The notes beneath the pieces are model-generated. The model worked only from the letters and a program-made list of their open reading frames with translations, did not search any database and was not told where the DNA came from. A stretch of 64,000 nucleotides of DNA from Bacteroidales bacterium (GTDB lineage: Bacteria > Bacteroidota > Bacteroidia > Bacteroidales > P3): contig JAGCYV010000075.1 in NCBI GenBank assembly GCA_017960605.1, forward strand, positions 1 to 64,000, read 5' to 3'. Below, piece by piece: positions 9,005-18,088 of this stretch. The translations under genes were made by a program, and so were the position numbers. Each line of letters begins with the position of its first letter. The first letter of the stretch is position 1.

Positions 9005-10729
9005 TTATTTATTGACCACTATCTTGGCTCCTTCCACGCCGTTGGCGGTGCTGATGCGGATGCCATAGACACCCGCGGCAAAACCCTCGGTGGGGATGTC
9101 AATCATGCCGTTGTGGTTGTTATACACCTGCTCATACACCTTGCGGCCCTCCACGGTGAACACTTCCAGGCGCTGCACGCCGGTAGCGTTCACATGGATC
9201 ACCTCGCCCGCCGGATTGGGCCATACGCTGACACCCTCCATCTCAACCTCGCCGATACCCACCGGAATGTCGGGCTGCCCATTGTTGATGACCACATGCA
9301 CGTCGGCCGTGTCGGTGTTGCAACCCGTGCCGCCCGTGGCGATAAGCTGATAGTCGGTGCTCTCGAATATCATGGCCGTGGTGGTCAGGCTGTAGGGGTC
9401 GTCCAGGCCCGTCGTGGGCACCCATAAGTAGCTCACATTGGTTCCATAGACCAGTTCCGTACCCACCTCGAAGCAGGCATTGGTGCAGGTGATGGTGGTG
9501 TCCTTCACACGCACGTCACCGCCCGCATCGAGCGAGAAGCGCATCGTGTCGTAGGTCAGCAGACCTGGGAACGCGGGGCAGAGCTGCGTGGCCAGATAGA
9601 CCTCGATGCTCTTCTCCTCGCTGAGGTCCGCATTGGGCAGGCCGCGCAGGATGAAGTTGCGCGTGCTGTTGTCGATGAGCATTCCCTCGCTGCCGAAAGC
9701 ATTGCCGTTGGCGTCGGTGAGTTCGAAATCCACCCCCTCAACCGCCGTGCCGCCAAAGGAGAAGTGCACCGTGCCTTGGTCAAAGTTGGTGCCATTGAGC
9801 GTCAAAGGCACACTGTACGGGCAGCTGCCGTGGATAGGAGTCACTCCCGGGCGGCTCAATCCGATGGCCGCCGTCGGAGCCGTGAAGCTTCCTCCCTCGA
9901 TGAACACGCCACTGTCATATTGGTTGTCGCCCACATTGCACACTGAGATATGCATGTGATACACCTGGCAGGGCACTATCTGGGCCGAAGCCTGCAACTT
10001 GTCGGTCCGCCCGTCATACTGCAAGCCGTTGGCGTCGTCAGCGTTCGCCACATAATAGCCCGAATAGTTGTAGTAGCACCCAATTCCGTTGCCGCCATAG
10101 GTGCCGGCCTGACCCGGGTTCACCGAGTTGATGGCCACCGCAATGCCGTTGGGCGGATAAACCGTGTCCGTGCCGGGAATGATGGCGATGTTGCGCGTCA
10201 CCTCCTCGCCCGTCACAGGGTCGGGTCCCGTCAGGAAGAAAGCGAACACATCGTTGTAGTCCGAACAGACATATTCAGGATATTCCTCTGAGGCGAAACA
10301 ATAGAGGAACGACACCTGGTCTGCCAGACACACGAAGTCAAAGTCGAGTGTCGAGCAGCCATTGATGTCGTCCGTCGCCACCGACGCCATCTCAGGGTCA
10401 GAGTAGTTGGTGTTGTTCGTCGTAGAGGCACCGAGCTGGTCGTTGGGACCGGGGGCAATGTTGATGTCGCCCGTGGTCATCACAATACCGTTCTGCATTG
10501 ATAAATCTTGGAATCCGTTGGCCTGGAAGGTGCCGATGCCCGGCGAGCTGATATTGCCCAACGAGTTGGCATACTTGGCGTTGAACACATACACGCCGCC
10601 GCCAAGCAGGTTGCTCTGGATGAACGTCGCCGGCGACTGCCCGACGGCACTCGTCACCGTGATGTTCTGCGCCGACACCCCGAATGCGGAAAATATCAGC
10701 ACCATTAAGATTGTAACGATCTTTTTCAT
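9005..10729 (-). CDS. Choice-of-anchor L domain protein with T9SS sorting domain (copy 1)
   Basis: A 574-residue secreted protein. Residues 1-20 are a signal peptide (ends FGVSAQ). The following region (VGQSPATFIQSNLLGGGVYV, then GIVMTTGDINIAPGPN, and later ASEEYPEYVCSDYNDVFAFF) carries the hallmarks of the choice-of-anchor-L family, whose members are exported and attached to the surface by differing anchors. The last 80 residues are a T9SS type A sorting domain (WPNPAGEVIHVNATG ... GVYGIRIST ... KIVVNK). It is the first gene of an operon with the giant adhesin, 15 bp apart, driven by a clear promoter. A paralogue of nearly equal length lies at 50446-52188. The biochemical role is unknown; structural or adhesive use is inferred from the neighbour. 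Confidence 0.87.
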   Translation of the reverse strand: MKKIVTILMVLIFSAFGVSAQNITVTSAVGQSPATFIQSNLLGGGVYVFNAKYANSLGNISSPGIGTFQANGFQDLSMQNGIVMTTGDINIAPGPNDQLGASTTNNTNYSDPEMASVATDDINGCSTLDFDFVCLADQVSFLYCFASEEYPEYVCSDYNDVFAFFLTGPDPVTGEEVTRNIAIIPGTDTVYPPNGIAVAINSVNPGQAGTYGGNGIGCYYNYSGYYVANADDANGLQYDGRTDKLQASAQIVPCQVYHMHISVCNVGDNQYDSGVFIEGGSFTAPTAAIGLSRPGVTPIHGSCPYSVPLTLNGTNFDQGTVHFSFGGTAVEGVDFELTDANGNAFGSEGMLIDNSTRNFILRGLPNADLSEEKSIEVYLATQLCPAFPGLLTYDTMRFSLDAGGDVRVKDTTITCTNACFEVGTELVYGTNVSYLWVPTTGLDDPYSLTTTAMIFESTDYQLIATGGTGCNTDTADVHVVINNGQPDIPVGIGEVEMEGVSVWPNPAGEVIHVNATGVQRLEVFTVEGRKVYEQVYNNHNGMIDIPTEGFAAGVYGIRISTANGVEGAKIVVNK

Positions 10730-10766
10730 AGTGTCTTATATTATATTTTTATTCTCTTTAACATTG

Positions 10767-10798
10767 CAAACATACAAACTTTTTCCAACAAAAGCAAA
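10767..10798 (-). promoter_or_regulatory. Promoter of the choice-of-anchor L / adhesin operon
   Basis: On the minus strand TTTG (10795-10798), a 20-bp spacer and TATGTTTG (10767-10774), 37 bp before the start codon. Confidence 0.8.
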
Positions 10799-10909
10799 TT
10801 CCGCAAAAACTTTTTCCCATCCCGCACAGAATCGACAACTTACTGAATTTCATCATTGTACTCAAACACAATCCTCACAATTCCCTGTTTCTCAACCCCA
10901 TCCATATCA

Positions 10910-10964
10910 TGACCAAGTATTGACTATAAAATGACTATATAATGACTATATAGTGACTACTTTT
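10910..10964. repeat. 11-bp tandem array A (five units)
   Basis: Five consecutive 11-bp units follow TGACTATATAA with changes mostly in the second half; each starts with TGAC. The array lies between convergent features: beyond the HIT terminator and upstream of the cargo-operon promoter. Confidence 0.9.
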
Positions 10965-10997
10965 TTTGCATATACTCATCCTATAATCACCATATAG

Positions 10998-11025
10998 AAA
11001 AAGGGAGCCTTCCATGAAGACTCCC
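10998..11025 (-). terminator. Terminator of greA-HIT unit
   Basis: On the minus strand GGGAGTCTTC pairs with GAAGGCTCCC (one G-T pair, 3-nt loop) and is followed by TTTTT, 23 bp past the HIT stop codon. Confidence 0.8.
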
Positions 11026-11047
11026 TTGATTCACTGTAGAATATCCA

Positions 11048-11440
11048 CTATTCGACCGCAGCGGCAATTTCCGCAGCCAAAACTTTCAGTTCTTCGGGAG
11101 TCATCTCGACATGGTGAGAGAAACTCAGGTCACCGGGCTTGTTCAAGGGAACCAGATGAATATGGACATGAGGAACATCAATACCCACAACTGCCTCACC
11201 AATTTTGATGCAGGGGCACACCTTCTTCAGTCCCTTGGCCACACGCTTGGCAAAGAGATGCAACTCGCAGAAAAGCTCGTCGTCGAGGTCAAAGATGTAA
11301 TCCACCTCCTTCTTGGGGATGCACAGCACGTGGCCGCGCACAATGGGATTGACATCAAGGAAGGCCAGACAATGTTCGGTCTCGGCCACACGGTAGCACG
11401 GAATCTCACCGGCCACAATCTTACTGAAGATGCTTGCCAT
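11048..11440 (-). CDS. HIT family nucleotide hydrolase
   Basis: A 130-residue histidine-triad protein of the HinT type, which cleaves phosphoramidate or other nucleotide conjugates at the alpha phosphate. The catalytic triad is HVHIHLV (near residue 97), preceded by the usual GHVLCIPKKEVDYIFDL segment. The start is taken as the ATG at 11440, giving MASIFSKIVAGEIPCY, the common family N-terminus; a further upstream frame would begin inside greA. It begins 1 bp after the greA stop, so the two are translated as a unit and end at a shared terminator. Confidence 0.93.
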   Translation of the reverse strand: MASIFSKIVAGEIPCYRVAETEHCLAFLDVNPIVRGHVLCIPKKEVDYIFDLDDELFCELHLFAKRVAKGLKKVCPCIKIGEAVVGIDVPHVHIHLVPLNKPGDLSFSHHVEMTPEELKVLAAEIAAAVE

Positions 11441-11441
11441 A

Positions 11442-11915
11442 TTAACGCTCGATTTTAGTAAGTTCAAAGGTCATCTTGCCTGCAGGGACATTGACTTCCA
11501 CCACATCGCCCACCTTGTGGCCAAGAAATGCCGACGCAAAAGGCGAGGTAATGCTGATTTTGCCTTCTTTAAGGTTGGCCTCGCTCTCGGGCACGATGGT
11601 ATAACGCTGGACCATCTTGTTCTTGGTGTTGCGGATGGTGATGATGGAAAGCAGCAGCACCTTGGAGGTATCAATCTTGCTCTCGTCAAGCAGACGGGCG
11701 TTGGCCACCAGTGCCTGAAGCTTGCTGATGCGGGCTTCGAGATGTCCCTGAGCCTCCTTGGCGGCGTCGTATTCTGCGTTCTCGCTGAGGTCGCCTTTGT
11801 CACGGGCTTCTGCAATGGCTGCCGATGCGGCGGGACGCTCGACGACTATCAGATGGTGCAGTTCGTCTTTCAGTTTTTGCAAACCTTCTTCGCTATAGTA
11901 TTTGATTTCTGCCAT
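11442..11915 (-). CDS. greA: Transcription elongation factor GreA
   Basis: At 157 residues it matches GreA length. The N-terminal coiled coil (about 10-75) carries the acidic tip NAEYDAAKEAQ (about 45-55) that enters the RNA polymerase secondary channel and stimulates cleavage of backtracked RNA; the C-terminal domain shows GKISITSPFASAFLGHKVGD, with SPFASAFLGHKVGD typical of the FKBP-like fold. It is followed directly by the HIT gene. The upstream gene ends at a terminator hairpin about 30 bp before, so greA probably starts its own transcript, but I could not find a clear promoter in the short gap. Confidence 0.96.
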   Translation of the reverse strand: MAEIKYYSEEGLQKLKDELHHLIVVERPAASAAIAEARDKGDLSENAEYDAAKEAQGHLEARISKLQALVANARLLDESKIDTSKVLLLSIITIRNTKNKMVQRYTIVPESEANLKEGKISITSPFASAFLGHKVGDVVEVNVPAGKMTFELTKIER

Positions 11916-11942
11916 AGTAATGATTGTTTTATTCAGGCGTTT

Positions 11943-11976
11943 AAAAAGTGGGAAAGGCTTTGTAAAGCCTTTCCCA
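11943..11976 (-). terminator. Terminator of the receptor / surface protein / PorV-like operon
   Basis: A perfect 13-bp inverted repeat (11949-11961 and 11964-11976) with a tiny loop runs into CTTTTTAAA on the minus strand, just past the PorV-like stop at 12003. Confidence 0.8.
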
Positions 11977-12002
11977 ATGATTGGTCATGTGTAAGCAATC
12001 GG

Positions 12003-13073
12003 TCAGAAGCGGAAGCTGGCGCCGATAGCGTGGGTACCCCGCAAGGGAGTGGCCGACTGGTAGGAGTAGTCGATACGCAGACCGAGGTTGTCGTCCTTTT
12101 TTGAGAAGGGAATATCGACCGAGGCACCGGCACAAATGCCGTTGTTGGCAGTGGCGGGATTACCGGTCCACATACCGGGCTGCAAGATGTAACCGGCACG
12201 CAGCTCAAACATTTTCAGCAGGCTGTACTCGAGACCGAGGGTGTAGTTGTCGCGAAGGAAAGCGTTGGAGGTGAAGGCGCCGGCCACGGTGAGACGCTGG
12301 TCCCACTTCTCAAAGAAGAAGTCGTAAGAGACACCAATGTTGAGGCAGGTGGGCAACTCCATTTCGGCAGCACGAGTCTCGACGGTGAAGTTATTTCCAG
12401 CGGTGTTGATCATCTGCAAGGAGAGACCCGTACCGCCATACTTCATGGAAGGACCCCAGTTCTTCAGAGAGATACCGAACTTGAGTTCATCATCGTCACC
12501 GGTGACATACTGAATACCTGCATCCACACCAAAACCGGAACCTGAGACATTGTCGGTGCTTTCTGAAACCACCTTGAAGAGGACGGCACCGTGGATGGTG
12601 CTGGTGAAACTGTGGGCGTAAGCCACGTTGATATTCATGTAACTGGGCGAGAAGGTACCGTTGACACCGGCCTCAGGACTTTCATACTTGGTAACATCGA
12701 TATCGCCGAAGCCCATCGACATCACATAGATACCAGCCACACCGCGCTCGAAGATGCGGACACCGAGGCCGAAGGTGTTGATACTGGCTCCGCTGGTGAG
12801 ACCGCTCTTGCCACCATAAAGCATCGTGTTGGTATAGCCCACCTCGATATTCTTCACGAAAGAAAGACCTGCCACATTGGAGAACATGGACTCAAGGCCG
12901 CGCACGTTGGCCACATTGACGCCTCCCCAACCAGTGTTGCGTGCCCATGGATTGATGAGCAGTTCCGAGGCACCGGCTGTTCCACGACGCTCATCGTTGC
13001 CAGCCATAACGGACTGGAACGACATCGCCGAGAGGAGCACAACTACTGCAAATATTTTTAATGTATTTTTCAT
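12003..13073 (-). CDS. PorV/PorQ family outer-membrane barrel protein
   Basis: A 356-residue predicted outer-membrane protein. Residues 1-24 are a signal peptide (ends SVMAGN). The sequence has the PorV/PorQ family layout: a Gly/Thr-Ala-Gly start (RRGTAGASELLINPWAR), the stretch GVNVANVRGLESMFSNVAGL, and then alternating strands closing with the aromatic terminus HAIGASFRF. PorV carries T9SS cargo to the sortase PorU in Porphyromonas, and related barrels accompany other surface systems. This copy is the last gene of an operon with a TonB-dependent receptor and a huge secreted protein, so I read it as a dedicated partner of those two rather than the genome's main PorV. The exact role is unproved. 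Confidence 0.75.
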   Translation of the reverse strand: MKNTLKIFAVVVLLSAMSFQSVMAGNDERRGTAGASELLINPWARNTGWGGVNVANVRGLESMFSNVAGLSFVKNIEVGYTNTMLYGGKSGLTSGASINTFGLGVRIFERGVAGIYVMSMGFGDIDVTKYESPEAGVNGTFSPSYMNINVAYAHSFTSTIHGAVLFKVVSESTDNVSGSGFGVDAGIQYVTGDDDELKFGISLKNWGPSMKYGGTGLSLQMINTAGNNFTVETRAAEMELPTCLNIGVSYDFFFEKWDQRLTVAGAFTSNAFLRDNYTLGLEYSLLKMFELRAGYILQPGMWTGNPATANNGICAGASVDIPFSKKDDNLGLRIDYSYQSATPLRGTHAIGASFRF

Positions 13074-13107
13074 CTTCTTAAATATTTTTCGTCGTTATGT
13101 TACAATG

Positions 13108-16100
13108 TTAGAATCCGAAAGAGTTAAGGTCAACAGGACGCATAGTGCCAAACCACTTGATGACACGTTCGCCGATGCCGGGCACCGAGACGTGAATGAG
13201 ATAGACACCGCCGGCAATGGGAATACCAGTCTGGTTATGCAAATCCCAGTCATAGGTGGTGGCATTGACGGGCGTAGGACCGAGGGTACGCACAAGAGTG
13301 CCATCGACAGTGTAGATGTGTATAGTGCAACCTTCCTTGGTTCCGTTGGCATTGATACCAGTAGGCAGATTGACAATGCGTACCTTGGTCTCCAACTGGC
13401 TAGCCGTCTCATACTGAGAATAACTATAGTAGGGATTAGGCACCACATTAATCAAGCTAAGCAGCGAATCCTTGTAACTCTGAGTAGCACCCTCCTTGGT
13501 GGCGAGGTTCTCAAGCACTGCATCCGATGCGTTGATGACGAACTGATAGGTCGGCATGTTGTTGTTGATTGGACGAGCAATCTTGGTACCATTCTGCGAG
13601 AGGTAACGGTTGTACGGGGTACGAATGTCAATATTGACAGTGACATCGCACGGGATATTACGCGGGTCATCGAAAGCAAAGCGGGAATTGACAAGCGGCA
13701 TATTAACCCAGGCAACTGAAGCATAGAGCAAAGCAATACTATCGCGCAAGGGGTTCAAAACCTCAGAGGTAGAACGTAGCAGACCATTGTACAAAGCTGC
13801 AGAGGCTGTATTCTCTTGACGAACGGCCATAAACTTATCCGTCTTTCTCAAGAGACTCATAGCCCACTTGCCTGCATCATAACTGGGGGTCTTGTAGTAT
13901 CGGTAGTCACCCTTCTTGGTCTGAAGATCGTAGAACAACTGGTTGGTAGCGTTCATCACATAAATAAAGTGACGGCCACCGAAGACATAGTCACCAGTGC
14001 CTTCCATGACCTCGCTCGTGGGATTCCACTTCATATCGCGACCATTATACTGAATGTAGCGGGAATCCTCGCCGAACATGATGTTCAGACGCTCACCAGT
14101 GACAGTATTGATGGCATAGCCAGGGAACCAACCCATACCGCTGTCGGCGATGTAGGCTGGGTTGTTGGAACTGGCCACATTAGGAGCAACGCCCAAATCG
14201 GCACAGGTACGGCCAAGCTTATCGACAGAAGCATGCCTACGGGCACTGAACTTGCGGGCATTACCCTCGGACTGAGTGTAGTCGTCACACATTTCGATGA
14301 CCGGGCAACGTGTCCACTTCGATGTATCTGCCGTAAAGACGATGTGCACGCTGGGTAGTTTGGATAGCTCGTTAAAGTTGACTGCAAGATTGGTGGAAGG
14401 AACCATCAACTGACGCTCCACACGGTTGCGTTTCACAATCACAGCACTATAACCCGGTACGGCAGTAAGACTATCGAACACGGAGCGGTCAGCGACATAA
14501 TAGGAGAAGTTGAATCCTGGATGGTACGGCAAAGTGGAAACTAGACCATAAGGAGCCCACAATCCACTCACAACATCCTCATAAAGCTGCTTCTTGTCAA
14601 TACCTTCATTCTGAATAGCCCCATTTGATTGCGTCTGATATCCCTTGAAGAAATCTTCATCAAGGAAACTCGCGTCAATAGCACTATTGAGACTATACGG
14701 TGCACTGTAAGCCTGAAAGTTTTGATATGAATTTGGAGCATACTGGGAACCAGAACGAATCCAGTTGTAATGCATATAGGAGTCGTTGTCGGGAACGCCG
14801 GACAACCATTGGGTATGGTCATTACCATATATCATTTCGGACGAAAGCACAGCACCATCCTTAACAAAACCACTATAGAAATAACCTCCATTGGCAGCTC
14901 CGCCAAAGTTACCACCGGCAAACTTATTGTTCGACTGGTTGTAATAATTACTACCAGCTGCAGCTGCAGGGTTCACCAGCGTGACAGCCAAACCAAGGTC
15001 AAGGAAGAGCTGCTCATTGTAACGTGAGATGCTAAAATCGGACCACACAGTGTCATTGCTTCCTTCGGGAATCATAAACCAACGGGTATGTTTGTCAACC
15101 ACCGTGGCAGCATCATTGGTGACAGGAACAGCAACACCATTTTCATCAAAAGCCCTGAAATAAATATTGTAGCGCCCCTGTTTCAGTTTGAGAGGATCGA
15201 TGACACGAACATTGATGGGGCCATAGTTCTCCTCATATTTGGGCTGAATAATCATACAGGCATTCAGCATCTCGGACTGATCGTCCTCAATCTGGGGAGG
15301 ATAAGTACGGAAGTTACCGGGACCCTTGCCGGGAACACCTTTCGGACCCATCAGTTCCTCAATCGATTGCTTGGTAAGACGTAGCGTGGAACCACCGTTA
15401 CCATAACCTTCGATACGGATAATATTGGGATACATACCGAACTCAGCCTGAGCTATCTTACCACCATCCTCAACTGCCGGATTGTGTGGAATAACTGTGA
15501 TGGGGGTAATGCTACCGCCTTTTTCATTCTTACGGCCGGCGAGGTAAGGTTGCTTCTGACCATCCAGGAAGGCCGCATCAGTCTGCGAATACTCTTTGTA
15601 TCGGTTCTGAGCATAAGCAATGGCCACAAAATAGTACTCCCTATTGTTCACCAACGCACTGCTTGAACCTGTAGCAAAGGCATCGTTCGTGATACGAAAC
15701 ACATGCTGTATTCCTTTGTTGGAGCCTTCCACCATCACATTACCCGTGATAAGACCAGTAGCAGAGTTGGCCGTATAGTTCACCAAAGTACCGATGGGCA
15801 GCGTGGGATTATCGTTCTCATAGAACACGATCACGCTGTCACCATTGACCTCTCTCACCTCGGAAGAAAGGGTGTCGTAGTAATTCTCAATATCGCACTG
15901 GGCGACCAGACGAGCCTTGGACGGATTGCTAATATCTGCAATAGAAGTATTGGCGTCCTTCAGCTGATAAATCTGATAACCTTCGAAGATGTAACTACGT
16001 GCAGTGGAGTCATACATCTGGGGATGACCCAATTCATCGGTATAACCCTGAGGAATAGCGGGGTCAATCTCACGATATTTTTCTTTGTAGTTATTCGACG

Positions 16101-18063
16101 TAGGCTCTTCATAGCTGAGATACAAGATAATCTCATTGCTAAGTTCCTGGCAAGTCAGCGTAGGAGCGTCAGGACCATCAAGCACTTTGAAGCAGTTCTC
16201 GAAAAGTGCTTGGCAAACATCGTCGATGTCGCGAAGCAACTGGACAGAAGCCCACTGGTCGTCACCCGAAGTAGCTTGAGCAAAAGGAATACCAACAGTG
16301 ATATAGTTCACTGCACCGGGACGAAGAGTGAACGGACCGGCCGATTGCATGAAACGGACGTCACGCGGGTCATTACCTGCAGTAGTTTCACGCCAAGTGG
16401 TCTGATCCCACGGTGCAGGAAGCGTGACACTATCAACACCCCAACCCCACGGGTCACTGTTGTCCGGGAACATAAAGTCGCAATCAATGTTGGTGGCGTC
16501 GTTCGTTGTACCATAGCCTTTACCGCCAAAGTGCATACGAACACCGTTTTTCCAGTAACCTCTCAAATAGTTGTAATAGTCACTGGCCTTACTGGGCTCA
16601 CCATGGGTTCCATCAACGCTATTGTCATAATAAACGAATCGGCGCATACCGAAACGTTCATCGTCAATAATATTGTTACCAAAGTTGACTCCGTTAATAG
16701 CGCAGTTGCCAACAGCATCACCTTTGTGGAAATACCAACTGGAATAATCATATTTGAAGAAGAGATCGGCTGCATCGGTAACACCGATGGTGTCATAATA
16801 GGTATTGCCGAGAGAATCGACACGCTTATAGGTTTCCAGAAGACTCTTCACCTGTGGGTTTTCATAACCCGGACTCAAAATCTTGGGAATATCAATCTTG
16901 GGATTGTCAAGACCATCCGGATCCATATAGGGACCTTGGAAGAAGTCAATACCTACTGCAGGAGGAATGCCACCCGAATAGCTACCCGAACCGGGAGTAT
17001 CCTGAGACTTACCATTGTAGCAATAACCAAGACCACGACGCACATCGCATCCTACAAAGTCATCCCATGCATATCCCAGATCGGGGTCAACCCACTGACT
17101 GAAGTAGGTCTCACGGAGTTCATATGTGGAACGGTTAATAATTTCGTAGGAATAGAAGGTCATGTTGTTAATCTCGTCATTAGTCGAGAAGGCAAATGCC
17201 TGAGCACGGATTTCAAGACCGATGGATTGACCTTGGGTCTCCGTATGGGTGTTACCCATATCATTGAATACCCACCAAATGGTCTGGTCTCCCTTCAGCA
17301 CCTGATCCGAGAGGATACCACCACTAAAGTTGTATCCCGCATGATGCAAATCCTCCATGGTGTGCTCAACATGATCTGTGTATTTGTTTTTCCATATGGC
17401 TTTAAGAGTACGCGGGCATAAATCATTGTTGAAGTCATAATAAGGATAGTCACCGGCTGCGGGGTTATACTCAAGGTCATCATCCACATCCTTGAAAGGT
17501 GCAAGGAAGTTGGTGAGATCGTCACCCTGTCCCTTGGCGGGCCAGTTGGCGATGACATCGGGCATCTGATAGTCCGGATTGTCATAGTTATTCATATGCT
17601 CCATCACCTCTGTCTTGGTGATAATCCAATGCTTATCATAGGCATTGCAGACAGGGAGATCGACAGCAGCCGTACCGTTCACCTTGAGAGGACCGGGCCA
17701 GTAGTCGTCACCTTCACTACCGAAACGAAGAGCGGCAATACGGAGCTGGTCGTTCACGTCAGTACCACCAATCCACAAGGCAGCACAGAACAACGGACAA
17801 GTGTTACTGTTTTTAGGCAAGTGGTACTGGGCCACACTACCATCGTACCACATATTTCCATAGCCGTTAATCAAAGCTCGCACGTTGTTGATATTCAACT
17901 CAGCAGTACTCTGAGCTCGCTTACATGCGGCAGCCTTGGCTTGTACAGCTTTACTTTTGGCGTTGACCCTCTTGCACTCGATGCATTCGCGTGCCGACAC
18001 CGAAGCCGTCGCTGTTACCAGCAGCAAGGAAATCAATACAAGTTTGCTATATATACTTTTCAT
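13108..18063 (-). CDS. Very large secreted protein with FlgD-like / T9SS-type C-terminus
   Basis: A 1,651-residue exported protein. I start at ATG 18063, giving the signal peptide MKSIYSKLVLISLLLVTATA; a GTG 18 bp upstream is open but less likely. The N-terminal domain has a pattern seen in large Bacteroidota surface proteins (INNVRALINGYGNMWYDG ... LFCAALWIGG ... RFGSEGDDYWPGPL). The C-terminus has a FlgD-like Ig fold (VVPNPYYSYSQYE ... VYLIHVSVPGIGERVIKWFG) with 15 further residues ending NSFGF, not the standard Lys/Arg ending of type A sorting domains. Four Cys early in the mature part (RECIECKR and after) are unusual. It is flanked by a TonB-dependent receptor and a PorV-like barrel in one operon. 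Substrate or ligand unknown. Confidence 0.75.
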   Translation of the reverse strand: MKSIYSKLVLISLLLVTATASVSARECIECKRVNAKSKAVQAKAAACKRAQSTAELNINNVRALINGYGNMWYDGSVAQYHLPKNSNTCPLFCAALWIGGTDVNDQLRIAALRFGSEGDDYWPGPLKVNGTAAVDLPVCNAYDKHWIITKTEVMEHMNNYDNPDYQMPDVIANWPAKGQGDDLTNFLAPFKDVDDDLEYNPAAGDYPYYDFNNDLCPRTLKAIWKNKYTDHVEHTMEDLHHAGYNFSGGILSDQVLKGDQTIWWVFNDMGNTHTETQGQSIGLEIRAQAFAFSTNDEINNMTFYSYEIINRSTYELRETYFSQWVDPDLGYAWDDFVGCDVRRGLGYCYNGKSQDTPGSGSYSGGIPPAVGIDFFQGPYMDPDGLDNPKIDIPKILSPGYENPQVKSLLETYKRVDSLGNTYYDTIGVTDAADLFFKYDYSSWYFHKGDAVGNCAINGVNFGNNIIDDERFGMRRFVYYDNSVDGTHGEPSKASDYYNYLRGYWKNGVRMHFGGKGYGTTNDATNIDCDFMFPDNSDPWGWGVDSVTLPAPWDQTTWRETTAGNDPRDVRFMQSAGPFTLRPGAVNYITVGIPFAQATSGDDQWASVQLLRDIDDVCQALFENCFKVLDGPDAPTLTCQELSNEIILYLSYEEPTSNNYKEKYREIDPAIPQGYTDELGHPQMYDSTARSYIFEGYQIYQLKDANTSIADISNPSKARLVAQCDIENYYDTLSSEVREVNGDSVIVFYENDNPTLPIGTLVNYTANSATGLITGNVMVEGSNKGIQHVFRITNDAFATGSSSALVNNREYYFVAIAYAQNRYKEYSQTDAAFLDGQKQPYLAGRKNEKGGSITPITVIPHNPAVEDGGKIAQAEFGMYPNIIRIEGYGNGGSTLRLTKQSIEELMGPKGVPGKGPGNFRTYPPQIEDDQSEMLNACMIIQPKYEENYGPINVRVIDPLKLKQGRYNIYFRAFDENGVAVPVTNDAATVVDKHTRWFMIPEGSNDTVWSDFSISRYNEQLFLDLGLAVTLVNPAAAAGSNYYNQSNNKFAGGNFGGAANGGYFYSGFVKDGAVLSSEMIYGNDHTQWLSGVPDNDSYMHYNWIRSGSQYAPNSYQNFQAYSAPYSLNSAIDASFLDEDFFKGYQTQSNGAIQNEGIDKKQLYEDVVSGLWAPYGLVSTLPYHPGFNFSYYVADRSVFDSLTAVPGYSAVIVKRNRVERQLMVPSTNLAVNFNELSKLPSVHIVFTADTSKWTRCPVIEMCDDYTQSEGNARKFSARRHASVDKLGRTCADLGVAPNVASSNNPAYIADSGMGWFPGYAINTVTGERLNIMFGEDSRYIQYNGRDMKWNPTSEVMEGTGDYVFGGRHFIYVMNATNQLFYDLQTKKGDYRYYKTPSYDAGKWAMSLLRKTDKFMAVRQENTASAALYNGLLRSTSEVLNPLRDSIALLYASVAWVNMPLVNSRFAFDDPRNIPCDVTVNIDIRTPYNRYLSQNGTKIARPINNNMPTYQFVINASDAVLENLATKEGATQSYKDSLLSLINVVPNPYYSYSQYETASQLETKVRIVNLPTGINANGTKEGCTIHIYTVDGTLVRTLGPTPVNATTYDWDLHNQTGIPIAGGVYLIHVSVPGIGERVIKWFGTMRPVDLNSFGF

Positions 18064-18088
18064 CTTGATTAATTTTTTCACTGTTCAA

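Larger units (their letters stand above)
10730..11047. other. Intergenic region with promoter, 11-bp array and terminator
   Basis: This 318-bp gap holds the promoter of the leftward cargo operon (10767-10798), an 11-bp tandem array (10910-10964) and the terminator of the HIT gene (10998-11025). I see no gene in it. Confidence 0.8.

Noticed and set aside
10910..10964. CRISPR array
   Set aside because: The 11-bp arrays have no spacers and units far too short, and no cas genes are in the window.
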